Source of the DNA: CAVVYA01 sp963752345
Lineage (GTDB): Bacteria; Pseudomonadota; Alphaproteobacteria; SMXQ01
Reading direction: 5' to 3'
Assembly: GCA_963752345.1 (NCBI GenBank)
Contig: CAVVYA010000002.1
Location: forward strand, 124,001-188,000
Length of the DNA: 64,000 bases
Made by a program: the position numbers and the translations under genes. The notes under the pieces are model-generated. The model made no database searches. It worked only from the letters and a program-made list of their open reading frames with translations, and was not told where the DNA came from. How positions within the stretch are numbered: position 1 is the first letter of the stretch; each line of letters opens with the position of its first letter. This document shows positions 26,539 through 37,582 of this stretch, one piece after another.

Positions 26539-27246
26539 ATGACTTATTTATTCGCCGGTTTCGTGGCCTTGGTGTTCGCTTTGCTGCTCGGGCGCTGGAT
26601 GGCGGGCGCGCGGCCGGCGATTGTCGCACTCACCTTGCGCTGGGGACTCGGCATCGTCGTCACGACCGCGCTGCTGTTCGTCCTGTGGGCGGGACGTTAT
26701 CAGATCGTTCCCATGCTGCTGCCGTTTCTGATTCCCGCCTTGCTGCGCTGGCGCACCATCAGCCGCTGGCGCAAGAGCGCGCGTGGTCCGACGCCCGGCC
26801 AGGCGTCGACCATCAACACGCCGTTCCTGCGCATGGCGCTCGATCACGACAGCGGCAACCTGGACGGCGAAGTGATTGCCGGCCGCTATGCCGGCCGCCG
26901 GCTCGGCGACCTGACGCTTGCGGAATTGATGCGGCTGCATGACGAATGCCGATCCGACGAGGCATCGCTGCGCATTCTGGAGGCCTATCTCGACCGGGTG
27001 CATGGCGCCGCCTGGCGGACGGACGAGGCCCGGCAAGAGCAAACGGCCGGCGGTGCCGCGCCTCCCGGACGGGCCATGACTCGCGAAGAGGCCTATGCCA
27101 TTCTCGGACTCGAGCCGGGCGCCGATGATCAGGCGGTCAAGCGCGCCCACCGCCATCTGATGGCCAGCTTTCATCCCGACCGAGGAGGCTCGGACTATCT
27201 CGCGGCGCTGATAAACCGGGCAAGAGACTTGTTGCTAGAGCGTTAA
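26539..27246 (+). CDS. Membrane-anchored J-domain protein
   Basis: A 235-residue protein with two N-terminal membrane helices (residues about 3-25 and 33-70), a middle region, and a C-terminal J domain (about 180-235). The J domain has the HPD tripeptide in MASFHPDRGG and the leading REEAYAILGLEPGAD. The C-terminal J domain behind a membrane anchor resembles Pam18/DjlC-like proteins that recruit DnaK to the membrane. It follows the VWA gene closely and precedes galU by 137 bases. Confidence 0.85.
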   Translation: MTYLFAGFVALVFALLLGRWMAGARPAIVALTLRWGLGIVVTTALLFVLWAGRYQIVPMLLPFLIPALLRWRTISRWRKSARGPTPGQASTINTPFLRMALDHDSGNLDGEVIAGRYAGRRLGDLTLAELMRLHDECRSDEASLRILEAYLDRVHGAAWRTDEARQEQTAGGAAPPGRAMTREEAYAILGLEPGADDQAVKRAHRHLMASFHPDRGGSDYLAALINRARDLLLER

Positions 27247-27383
27247 TGACACAAAAAAAACCTACCGTAAGAGGCTTCCCTGCTTGGCAGAGCAGCCGGG
27301 CTGTGGCACAAAATCGACCACCTTTCCGCAGCCCTGCGCCGCTTCTCATGGGCAGCTCCATCGCCAACATTCCGACGGATTGA

Positions 27384-28253
27384 ATGACCCAACCCATTCG
27401 CAAGGCGGTTTTCCCCGTTGCCGGTCTCGGCACGCGTTTTCTTCCGGCGACCAAAGCGGTGCCGAAGGAGATGATGCCGGTGATCGACCGGCCGCTGATC
27501 CAATATGCGGTCGAAGAAGCCAAGGCGGCGGGCATCGAACATTTCATCTTCGTCACGGGCCGCGGCAAGCACGCGCTGGAAGATCACTTCGACCGCAATC
27601 CCGAGCTCGAACAGACGTTGGAACGCGGCGGCAAGAAGGCCGAGCTCACCGTGCTCCAGGCGGCGCTGCCGGAAGCCGGGCAGATTTCCTACACGCGCCA
27701 GCAGGCGCCGCTCGGTCTCGGCCATGCGGTATGGTGCGCGCGCGATATCGTCGGCGACGAGCCCTTCGCCGTGCTGCTGCCCGACGATCTGGTGAAGGCC
27801 AAAACGCCCTGCCTCAAGCAGCTCATCGACGTCTATCAGCGCACCGGCGGCAACGTCGTCGGCGTCATGGAAGTGCCGCGCGACCAGACCAACAAATACG
27901 GCATCCTCGACATCGCCGAGGACGATGGCAGGCTGGCGTCCATCAAGGGCCTGGTGGAAAAGCCGAAACCGGAAGAGGCCCCGTCCAACCTGTCGATCAT
28001 CGGCCGCTATGTGCTGCTGCCGGAAATTTTTAACCATTTGGAGCGTAAGGAACGGGGTGCCGGCGGCGAAATCCAGCTCACCGATGCCATGGCCCGCATG
28101 ATCGGCGGCAAGCCGTTCCATGGCCTGCGCTTCGAGGGCGAGCGGTTCGACTGCGGCAACAAATGGGGTTGGCTGACCGCCAACATCGCACTGGCGCTGG
28201 AAGCGCCCGACCTGTCGGCGCAGCTTCGCGATTTCCTGCGCCAGCGCGTCTGA
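27384..28253 (+). CDS. galU: UTP-glucose-1-phosphate uridylyltransferase
   Basis: Makes UDP-glucose from UTP and glucose-1-phosphate. The 289-residue product starts with the nucleotide-binding motif FPVAGLGTRFLPATKAVPKE and has HFIFVTGRGKHALEDHFD, GLGHAVWCARDIVGDEPFAVLLPDD, and VEKPKPEEAPSNLSIIGRYV. It is the first of three genes for sugar-nucleotide supply (galU, ugd, phosphomannomutase) in the same direction. The preceding 137 bases contain no recognisable gene. Confidence 0.95.
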   Translation: MTQPIRKAVFPVAGLGTRFLPATKAVPKEMMPVIDRPLIQYAVEEAKAAGIEHFIFVTGRGKHALEDHFDRNPELEQTLERGGKKAELTVLQAALPEAGQISYTRQQAPLGLGHAVWCARDIVGDEPFAVLLPDDLVKAKTPCLKQLIDVYQRTGGNVVGVMEVPRDQTNKYGILDIAEDDGRLASIKGLVEKPKPEEAPSNLSIIGRYVLLPEIFNHLERKERGAGGEIQLTDAMARMIGGKPFHGLRFEGERFDCGNKWGWLTANIALALEAPDLSAQLRDFLRQRV

Positions 28254-28292
28254 TACGAAGCGGCCAAGGCGGCAGAGGGGAATAGGTTAAAC

Positions 28293-29612
28293 ATGCGCAT
28301 CGCAATGATCGGCACCGGCTACGTCGGGCTCGTTTCCGGCGCCTGCTTTTCGGAATTCGGCGTCGAAGTCGTCTGCGTCGACAAGGACGAGAGCAAGATC
28401 GCGCGTCTCAAGGGCGGCGAGATCCCGATCTACGAGCCGGGCCTTGAAGCCCTGGTCAAAAGCAACGTCGCCGACGGGCGTCTCAGCTTCACCACCGATC
28501 TGGCCGACGCGGTGCGCAAGTCCGACATCGTGTTCATCGCCGTCGGCACGCCGAGCCGGCGCGGCGACGGCCATGCCGACCTGTCCTACGTCTATGCCGC
28601 GGCCGAGGAAATCGCCAAGGCGATGGACGGCTATACGCTGGTGGTCACCAAATCGACGGTGCCGGTGGGCACCGGCCGCGAAGTGGCGAAGATCATGCGC
28701 CGCGCGCGCAACGACGCCCAGTTCGACGTCGCCTCCAATCCGGAATTCCTGCGCGAGGGCTCGGCGATCAACGATTTCATGCGCCCCGACCGGGTGGTGA
28801 TCGGCGCCGAGAGCGACAAGGCGCGCGAGCTGCTGAAGCGGCTGTATCGGCCGCTTTACCTGCTCGAGACTCCCATTCTGTTCACCACGCTGGAAACCGC
28901 CGAAATCGTCAAATACGCGACCAACAGTTTCCTGGCGACGAAGATCACCTTCATCAACGAAATCGCGGACCTGTGCGAGAAGGTCGGCGCCGACGTCAGC
29001 GACGTGGCGCGCGGCATCGGTTTCGACGGCCGCATCGGCCGCAAGTTTCTCCACCCCGGGCCGGGCTTCGGCGGCTCGTGCTTCCCCAAGGACACGCTCG
29101 CCCTGGTGCGTACCGCGCAGGACAAGGGCGCGCCGATTCGCATCGTCGAAGCGGTGGTCGCGGTCAACGACGCGCGCAAGAAGGCCATGGCGGGCCGCAT
29201 TGCCGCGGCGCTCGGCGGCTCGGTCTCGGGCAAGACCGTGGCGCTGCTCGGCCTGACCTTCAAGCCCAACACCGACGACATGCGTGACAGCGCCAGCCTC
29301 GATATCGTGCCGGCTCTGCTGGCCGAACAGGCCCGGGTGCAGGCGTTCGATCCGGAAGGCATGAATGAAGCGAAGAAACTTCTCAGCGGCCCAATCGTTT
29401 GGTGCGACAGCGCCTACGATGCGATGAAGGGCGCCGACGCGCTGGTCATCGTGACCGAGTGGAATGAATTCCGTTCGCTGGACCTCGATCAAGTCAAGCG
29501 CCTGCTGCGCCAGCCGGTCATCGTCGACCTGCGAAACATTTACAGCCCCGCGGAGATGTCGGCGGCGGGCTTCCGATATAGCTGCCTGGGTCGCCCATCC
29601 AACGTGGTGTGA
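28293..29612 (+). CDS. ugd: UDP-glucose 6-dehydrogenase
   Basis: NAD-dependent four-electron oxidation of UDP-glucose to UDP-glucuronate. The 439-residue product has the Rossmann motif IGTGYVGLVSGACFSEFG, the NPEFLREGSAINDF signature, and catalytic Cys263 in GFGGSCFPKDTLAL. The C-terminal UDP-binding domain has LGLTFKPNTDDMRDS. It follows galU after 39 bases, which provides its substrate. UDP-glucuronate is used for capsule or exopolysaccharide synthesis. Confidence 0.95.
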   Translation: MRIAMIGTGYVGLVSGACFSEFGVEVVCVDKDESKIARLKGGEIPIYEPGLEALVKSNVADGRLSFTTDLADAVRKSDIVFIAVGTPSRRGDGHADLSYVYAAAEEIAKAMDGYTLVVTKSTVPVGTGREVAKIMRRARNDAQFDVASNPEFLREGSAINDFMRPDRVVIGAESDKARELLKRLYRPLYLLETPILFTTLETAEIVKYATNSFLATKITFINEIADLCEKVGADVSDVARGIGFDGRIGRKFLHPGPGFGGSCFPKDTLALVRTAQDKGAPIRIVEAVVAVNDARKKAMAGRIAAALGGSVSGKTVALLGLTFKPNTDDMRDSASLDIVPALLAEQARVQAFDPEGMNEAKKLLSGPIVWCDSAYDAMKGADALVIVTEWNEFRSLDLDQVKRLLRQPVIVDLRNIYSPAEMSAAGFRYSCLGRPSNVV

Positions 29613-29644
29613 CCGCTGAGCCGGCACAAAGAGGAGAATACAGC

Positions 29645-31032
29645 GTGAGTGACGCGGCACACCGTTTCGATCCCACGATCCTCCGCGAATACGACATTCG
29701 CGGTCTGACCGGCAAGACGCTGACGGTCAAGGACGCCCATGCCGTGGGGCGCGCCTTCGGCACCGTTGTCGCCCGCAAGGGCGGTAAGCGCGTTCATGTC
29801 GGCCGCGACGGCCGGCTGACCTCGCCGGAACTGGAGTATGCGGTCGTCGAAGGCTTGATGGAATGCGGCCTCGAGGCCGTGCGCATCGGGCTGGGCGCGA
29901 CGCCGATGCTCTATTACGCCACCTACACCCGTGAGTCGGACGCCGGCGTGATGATCACCGGCTCGCACAATCCGTCGGAATACAACGGCTTCAAAATGGT
30001 CTTGGCCAAGAAGGCATTCTTTGGCGAGGACATTCAGAAGCTCGGGCAGATCGCCGCCAAAGGCGACTATGCGTCGGGCAAGGGGCGCGAGAGCAAAGAA
30101 GACGTTTTCGAGGATTACATCAAGCGCCTGGCGGCGGACTTCGAAGGCGGTAAGCCGCTCACCGTCGGCTGGGATGCCGGCAACGGCTCGGCCGGTCCGG
30201 CCATGGCGGCCCTGGTCAAACGCCTGCCCGGCAAGCACATCCTGATTCACGAGACGGTCGACGGCAGCTTTCCCAACCATCACCCGGACCCCACGGTGCC
30301 CGAGAATCTCGAGCAGCTGCAGGCGCTGGTGAAGCGCGACAAGTGCGACCTCGGCATCGCCTTCGACGGCGACGGCGACCGCATCGGCGTGGTCGACGGC
30401 AAAGGCCGCATCCTGTGGGGCGACCAGCTGATGACGGTCTGGGCGCGCGGCGTGATCGAGCGCAAGCCCGGCGCCACCATCATCGCCGACGTCAAGGCGA
30501 GCCAGGTGCTGTTCGACGAAATCGCGCGCATGGGCGGCACGCCGCTGATGTGGAAAACCGGCCATTCGCTGATCAAGTCGAAGATGGCCGAGGTCGGCGC
30601 GCCGCTCGCCGGCGAGATGAGCGGCCATATCTTTTTCGCCGACCGCTACTACGGCTACGACGACGCGCTCTATGCGGCGGTCCGCCTGCTGTCCGTCGTC
30701 AGCAAGTCGAACGAAAGCCTGGCGGATATCCGCGACCGTCTGCCCCAGGTCATCAACACGCCCGGAGATCCGCTTCCCGTGCTCCGACGAGCGCAAGTTC
30801 GCCGTGGTCGACGAGGTCAAGGGCCGCCTCCAGTCGGCCAAGGCCGAAGGTCAACGATGTCGACGGCGTCCGCGTCCTCACCAAGGACGGCTGGTGGCTG
30901 CTGCGCGCCTCCAACACCCAGGACGTGCTCGTCGCGCGCTGCGAATCGACCAGCGAGGATGGGCTGAAGCGTCTCAAATCCGACCTGGTCGCGCAACTCA
31001 CCCAGAGCGGAGTCACGCCGCCGGCCATGTGA
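29645..31032 (+). CDS. Phosphomannomutase/phosphoglucomutase (AlgC/ManB type), frame broken twice
   Basis: Alpha-D-phosphohexomutase. Start GTG at 29645 after GAGGAG gives SDAAHRFDPTILREYDIRG. The phosphoserine loop is GVMITGSHNPSEYNGFK, the metal loop AFDGDGDRIGVVDG and the sugar-binding loop GEMSGHIFFADRY. After VINTP the frame shifts at about 30765 to RFPCSDERKFAVVDEVKGRL, and again at about 30847 to NDVDGVRVLTKDGWWLLRASNTQ, which is the phosphate-binding domain. Both breaks fit single inserted bases. The corrected length is about 462 residues. It supplies mannose-1-P or glucose-1-P for the galU-ugd pathway. Confidence 0.88.
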
Positions 31033-31068
31033 CCGGCGCGTGCTTCCCCGATAAAGGGCGAAGCCGCG

Positions 31069-31677
31069 ATGCGCCTGTTCTTCTATGGCACCTTGCTCGA
31101 CGCGGACGTGCAGGCCCTCGTGCTCGGCCGCTCGCTGCCAAGCGATGCGTTGACGCCCGCCGAGCTGCGCCACTTCCGCCGCGTCTATATCGCCGGCCGG
31201 CTCTATCCCATGGTGCTGCCCCACCGCGGCGGAGCGGTGGCGGGGGCTTACACCGACGGCCTCAGCAAGGACGAGTTGGCGCGCATCGCGACCTACGAAG
31301 GCGGCGACTACTGCCTCGAGCGCCGCACCGTCTATCCGCGGGAAGAAGAGGGCGCCAGCACCGCGCCGGTCACCGTCTGGCTCTATCGCAGCCAATCCAC
31401 CGCACGGCCGAGCACCCGTGAATGGCGCCTGCCGGCGTGGCAAGCCAGGATAAGGCGGTCTATCTCGGGGACGCGGCGCTGGCTGGCAGAACCGGGGCGC
31501 GACCGATTGAATTCGCCGGCTATGCCGGGTTCATGGCGCATGGTCCACAGTTCAGCCGCCTCGGCATCCCCGTGCCGGGCGTCCGGCTGCCGATGCGCGG
31601 CGCGGCGAGGGCCGCCCGGACACCCGGCGCGCCCGCGTCGCCGCGCCCGCGCCGATCTCGCGCTCGCGACATTTTAA
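31069..31677 (+). CDS. Gamma-glutamylcyclotransferase-like (GGCT/AIG2 fold) protein, C-terminus disturbed
   Basis: The first about 110 residues show the GGCT fold: MRLFFYGTLLDADVQALVLG with the YGTL substrate-binding loop, GRLYPMVLPHRGGAVAGAY and a conserved glutamate in ATYEGGDYCLERR. After EWRLPAWQ, KAVYLG is in one frame and TRRWLAE in another. Two compensating indels near 31445-31475 would give a normal C-terminal helix. The true end is then probably near 31510 rather than 31677. The substrate is uncertain. Confidence 0.7.
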   Translation: MRLFFYGTLLDADVQALVLGRSLPSDALTPAELRHFRRVYIAGRLYPMVLPHRGGAVAGAYTDGLSKDELARIATYEGGDYCLERRTVYPREEEGASTAPVTVWLYRSQSTARPSTREWRLPAWQARIRRSISGTRRWLAEPGRDRLNSPAMPGSWRMVHSSAASASPCRASGCRCAARRGPPGHPARPRRRARADLALATF

Positions 31678-31828
31678 ACTCATAAGCCGCCCGATCCGGC
31701 TCCGGGCTAAGGCGCACTCTCGTTACGTCTGGGCGGCTCAGGCGTTTCAAGAACACCACACGTACGGAGCGCTTGCGCTTTCGCGGGCGGCATCCTGCCG
31801 CCAACGATGGCGCTATTGAGGAAATGCC

Positions 31829-32240
31829 ATGCGCTCCACAAACCTACCCATGCTTCTGCTCGCGGCGTGCATCGCCATGCCGGCGGTCAGCCAGGAAGCC
31901 GGCCCGACCGGCCGTCCGGGCGGCGACCGCCCCCGAGGTCGAAGCCGGCCGGACACGTCACCGCCGGCCGCCAGCCGCCGCAGGACGCGCGCGAGGCTCG
32001 GGTGCCGCGCGGTCGCAGGCGCCGTTCGAAGGCTCGGGGGACAATTTTGGACCGCCCGATGGAATTCCGGGCGGGTCGGGCGAACGCCGGCAGACGTTGG
32101 CGGAAGCTCCGGCGGGTCTGCCGGCAGCTTTACCGGCGGGACAGCTCCGACGGCACGGACCGGTGACGCGCCGCGCCGGCCGGTTCAGCCGCCGCGCGCG
32201 GCGGGCGATGCAGAATCGAAGCGGGTCAAAGCGCCGCTGA
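31829..32240 (+). CDS. Hypothetical small secreted Gly/Pro/Arg-rich protein, frame uncertain
   Basis: The start is ATG at 31829 after GAGGAAATGCC. The first 21 residues (MRSTNLPMLLLAACIAMPAVS) are a clean signal peptide. Beyond residue about 35 the sequence is low-complexity in every frame. One frame ends at 32240, just before the carboxypeptidase stop, and another runs to 32287. One or more indels are likely. No family was recognised. An upstream gap of 150 bases holds no clear gene. Confidence 0.35.
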
Positions 32241-32243
32241 GGG

Positions 32244-33526
32244 TCAGCCCGCGGCTGGTCCGCCCATCTGGTCGGGCGAGATGGTGATGCAGGCCGTGCC
32301 ACGGTCCATGAGCTGGCGGCAGGCCGACTGAGCCTGTTTCTCGGTGAGGCCCATCAGGCGCGCGCGGTAGAGGGTGCCGCCGTTGTCCTCGCTCGGGGTC
32401 ACCATGACGGTGCTGCCCTTCAAGGTCTTGGGCAGCTTGTTCTTGGCTTGGTTGGCGGCGCTCTGGGCGGGGCTCTTGCCGCTGAAGGCGCCGACCTGGA
32501 TCGCCCAGCCCTGGCCCGGCTTGCTGGTGACCCGCGACACTTTGTTGGGCGGCAGAGCAGCGACCTTGGTACCGCCGCTATCGCCTTGCTCGACGCCGGC
32601 GCGCTCGGCCGGAGCGGCTTGCGCGCTGGCGATCAGGGACGAACGGGAGGCGGGCTGGGCTTTGCGCGATGGGGCGGCTTTGGCCATCATGGTGTCGCCT
32701 GCCGGCAATGTGCGATCGAAGCCCTGGTCGAACAGGCTCATCATGCGCGCATCGCGCCAACCGGCCGATTCGCCGCCCAGCACGACGCCGGTCAGCCGGC
32801 GCCCGTCGCGCATGGCCGAGGCCGCCAGGTTGAATCCGGAGGCATTGATGAAGCCGGTCTTGATGCCGTCGGTGCCTTCGAAGCCGGCGAGCAGCCGGTT
32901 GTGGTTGCGGTGGGTGATGCCCTTGAAGGTGAAATCCGGCGTCTTGAAGAAGGCGTAGTGCTGCGGAAAATCGCGGCGCAGGGCGCGCGCCAGGGTGGCC
33001 ATGTCGCGCGCCGTGGTGACCTGCTTGGCATTGGGCAGGCCCGAGGCGTTCTTGAAGGTGGTGTTGGTCATGCCCAGCGCGTTGGCGCGCTTGGTCATCA
33101 TGACGGCGAAGTTGGCTTCGGTGCCGCCCATGGCTTCGCCGAGCGCCGCCGCCGCGTCGTTGGCGGACTTGGTCACCAATCCGAGAATGGCCTGGCGCAC
33201 CGTGATGGTTTCGCCGGCCTTGAGGCCGAGACGGGACGGGGCCATGCCGGCCGCCCTGGCCGACACCGGAATGCGCTGGTCGAGGCCGAGCTTCTTCTGC
33301 TCGATGGCCTCGAACGTCATGTAGAGCGTCATCATCTTGGTGAGCGAGGCCGGGTAGCGCTGTGCATCGGGATTGACCTGGTGCAGCACACGGCCCGTCG
33401 CATCATCGATGACGATGGCGGCGTAGCGGGTGGCACTGGCCGTCGTGGCGGCCAAGGCGCCGGCGGCGATCAGGGCGACCGCAAGCAAGCGGTTCAGAGA
33501 GAACTTGGACTGCTTGAAACCCGTCA
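32244..33526 (-). CDS. D-alanyl-D-alanine carboxypeptidase with SPOR domain (DacF-like)
   Basis: Low-molecular-weight penicillin-binding protein trimming peptidoglycan stem peptides. The chosen GTG (33526) gives a signal peptide VTGFKQSKFSLNRLLAVALI ending at ASA. A TTG at 33575 would add 16 residues. Catalytic motifs are SLTK in RYPASLTKMM, SAN in VTKSANDAAA, and KTG in GIKTGFINAS. The last 80 residues form a SPOR domain (GWAIQVGAFSGKSPAQSAA), which binds denuded septal glycan. The product has about 427 residues. Confidence 0.92.
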
Positions 33527-33741
33527 CCCTACGAGACCCCCAACTTACCCCATCGACGAAAGCCACGGCCGGCAACCCAGACTAAGCTCAGCCACATGGT
33601 AAAAAATCAATGATTCCTTGTCTATAAGTAACTTCGAGAGGTGAAAATCCGGTTAACCACGAGGGACCCTCGGAAAAGATGGTTCGGACTGTCGCCCAGG
33701 GAACGCCGGGCGCTTGGTCTCGCGCCCCGCCACGGCTTATG

Positions 33742-33811
33742 CTGCACTGCACAAAAAACCGCTTGACCGGCGCGCGGGCAGAGGCGATATTACCTCTATG
33801 TTGCATTGCAG
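33742..33811 (+). promoter_or_regulatory. Phasin promoter flanked by two PhaR-like operators
   Basis: A TTGACC (33763-33768) and GATATT (33786-33791) pair is spaced by 17 bases. Two near-palindromes frame it: CTGCACTGCAC at 33742-33752 and TTGCATTGCAG at 33801-33811. Each differs by one base from CTGC-N3-GCAG, the site bound by the PHA-responsive repressor PhaR in Paracoccus and Rhodobacter. The second overlaps the expected transcription start. Regulation by PhaR is inferred; no phaR gene lies in this window. Confidence 0.55.
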
Positions 33812-33869
33812 CATTGCCTGATCAGCGGCATCCCGCCGTCCCCCCGACCGCTGCTAGAGGAGATTGTTG

Positions 33870-34424
33870 ATGACCGAGAAAACCACGACATCCGCCAAGG
33901 CCAAGGCCTCCGCCACCGTGACACCGGCCGAACAGATTTATGTCGCCTTCGCCGAGAACGCCGAGTTGATCCTCAAGGCGGGCACCGACGCCGCGCGCAA
34001 GAGCTACGAGACCGCCGTGTCGGTATCGCGCGAGCCGGCCGCCGCGGCCCTGAAGACCGGCGGCGTGGCGATCCAGGATTATGACGACGCCGTGGCGTTC
34101 GGTCGCGACAACATCGAAGCCGCCGCCGAAGTCGGCACCATCGCCGTGCGCGGGCTGCAGGACGTCGGCAAGGAATGGGTCGGCTTGGTGCAGAAGTCGG
34201 CCGAGGAATTGCCGGCAACCGTCAAGGCGCTCGCGAGCTGCAAGACGGTCAAGGAAGCGGCCGAGTTGCAGGCTGATCTCGCCAAGGCCAATTTCGAGGA
34301 TATGCTCAACTCGGCGGTCAAATTCCAGCAACTGGGCTTCAAGCTGGCGACCGCGACCTTTGAGCCGATCAACAAGCGCTTCGCCGAGGCTGTTTCGAAA
34401 TACGGCAAGCAGTTCGCGGCATAA
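33870..34424 (+). CDS. phaP: Phasin family protein (polyhydroxyalkanoate granule-associated)
   Basis: Amphipathic helical protein coating PHA granules, 184 residues from ATG 33870 with an AGAGGAG site. Family features include AKASATVTPAEQIYVAFAENAELILKAG as a long helix, then SREPAAAALKTGGVAIQDYDD and FQQLGFKLATATFEPINKRF. No cysteines, signal peptide or membrane helix were noted apart from a single internal Cys. An intrinsic terminator follows, so it is monocistronic. Confidence 0.85.
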   Translation: MTEKTTTSAKAKASATVTPAEQIYVAFAENAELILKAGTDAARKSYETAVSVSREPAAAALKTGGVAIQDYDDAVAFGRDNIEAAAEVGTIAVRGLQDVGKEWVGLVQKSAEELPATVKALASCKTVKEAAELQADLAKANFEDMLNSAVKFQQLGFKLATATFEPINKRFAEAVSKYGKQFAA

Positions 34425-34523
34425 ATCCGGTAACGCGGCTCGTTCGGCGGTGCCCTATGCGATCACATTCCGATGATGAGAGAGACGCGCCCGCGTAAAC
34501 CTTGGTTAGCAATCTGACCATCC

Positions 34524-34550
34524 GCCCGGCCATCGTGCCGGGCTTTTTTT
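34524..34550 (+). terminator. Intrinsic terminator after the phasin gene
   Basis: Stem GCCCGGC (34524-34530) / GCCGGGC (34537-34543) with loop CATCGT, followed by seven T residues (34544-34550). It lies 100 bases after the phasin stop, before the clpS promoter region. Confidence 0.88.
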
Positions 34551-34583
34551 GCCCGGCCGTCCGTCCATGACAACTTGCCCCTT

Positions 34584-34611
34584 TTGTTCGGGGCTTGAAA
34601 TCCCATATGAT
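34584..34611 (+). promoter_or_regulatory. Possible promoter of clpS-clpA
   Basis: TTGTTC (34584-34589) and TATGAT (34606-34611) are spaced by 16 bases, 44 bases before the clpS ATG and downstream of the phasin terminator. The -10 hexamer is a good match and the -35 is moderate. It is the only plausible pair I see in this gap. Confidence 0.4.
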
Positions 34612-34654
34612 ATCCATGACTCGGAAGTATTTCCGTGCGACCTGACAAGCAGCG

Positions 34655-35098
34655 ATGGTGACAGTTTCACGCGTTTCCCTTCACCTCGATCGTCGGCGTC
34701 CCTGGCTGAAGCCCGCCAGCGTCCGTGCTGTCGAACGAGGCCAGGGGGATTTCGCTCCCATCGGCGCAGCTCAGCGGGGGCCCGGCCAGAACGGCGGCAC
34801 GGGTCCCAACACCGGTGTCATAACCAAACCCCGCGCGAAAACGCAGAAACCTTCGATGTACAAGGTTCTGCTGCTGAACGACGATTACACCCCGATGGAA
34901 TTCGTCGTTCACGTGCTGGAGCGCTTTTTCAGCAAGAATCACGAAGAAGCCACGCAAATCATGCTCCATGTACATCGGAAGGGTGTCGGCATCTGTGGCG
35001 TTTACCCTTACGAGATCGCCGAAACCAAGGTCACGCAAGTCATTGACCTGGCACGAAAGCACCAGCATCCTTTGCAGTGCACGTTGGAAAAAGATTAA
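34655..35098 (+). CDS. clpS: ATP-dependent Clp protease adaptor ClpS
   Basis: Adaptor that delivers N-degron substrates to ClpAP. The core KVLLLNDDYTPMEFVVHVLE with its Asn-Asp binding pocket, then HRKGVGICGVYPYEIAETKV, is typical. The product has 147 residues, about 30-40 more than usual, because no start lies between ATG 34655 and the core other than GTG 34658. The N-terminal about 55 residues (RGQGDFAPIGAAQRGPGQNG) look unstructured. A frame slip upstream cannot be excluded. It sits directly before clpA, the usual arrangement. Confidence 0.92.
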   Translation: MVTVSRVSLHLDRRRPWLKPASVRAVERGQGDFAPIGAAQRGPGQNGGTGPNTGVITKPRAKTQKPSMYKVLLLNDDYTPMEFVVHVLERFFSKNHEEATQIMLHVHRKGVGICGVYPYEIAETKVTQVIDLARKHQHPLQCTLEKD

Positions 35099-35184
35099 TC
35101 GGCCAAAAAGATTAACGTCGCACAATGCGGCGGAGGGGAAAGAGGAGATCAGGCGTTAGACTTAGTAGAAAAGGAATTTGATCG

Positions 35185-37500
<2,316 letters not shown>

Positions 37501-37518
37501 ACCTGAGACTCGCGTTGA

Positions 37519-37553
37519 AAAGCCCCGATCCTCGCGGATCGGGGCTTTCTTTA
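37519..37553 (+). terminator. Intrinsic terminator after clpA
   Basis: A 13-base-pair stem AAAGCCCCGATCC (37519-37531) / GGATCGGGGCTTT (37536-37548) with TCGC loop, followed by CTTTAT. It separates clpA from the convergent TctC gene and could serve both strands because A residues precede the stem. Confidence 0.88.
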
Positions 37554-37582
37554 TGGGCTCGTCGATAGTTCGCGGGTCGCGA

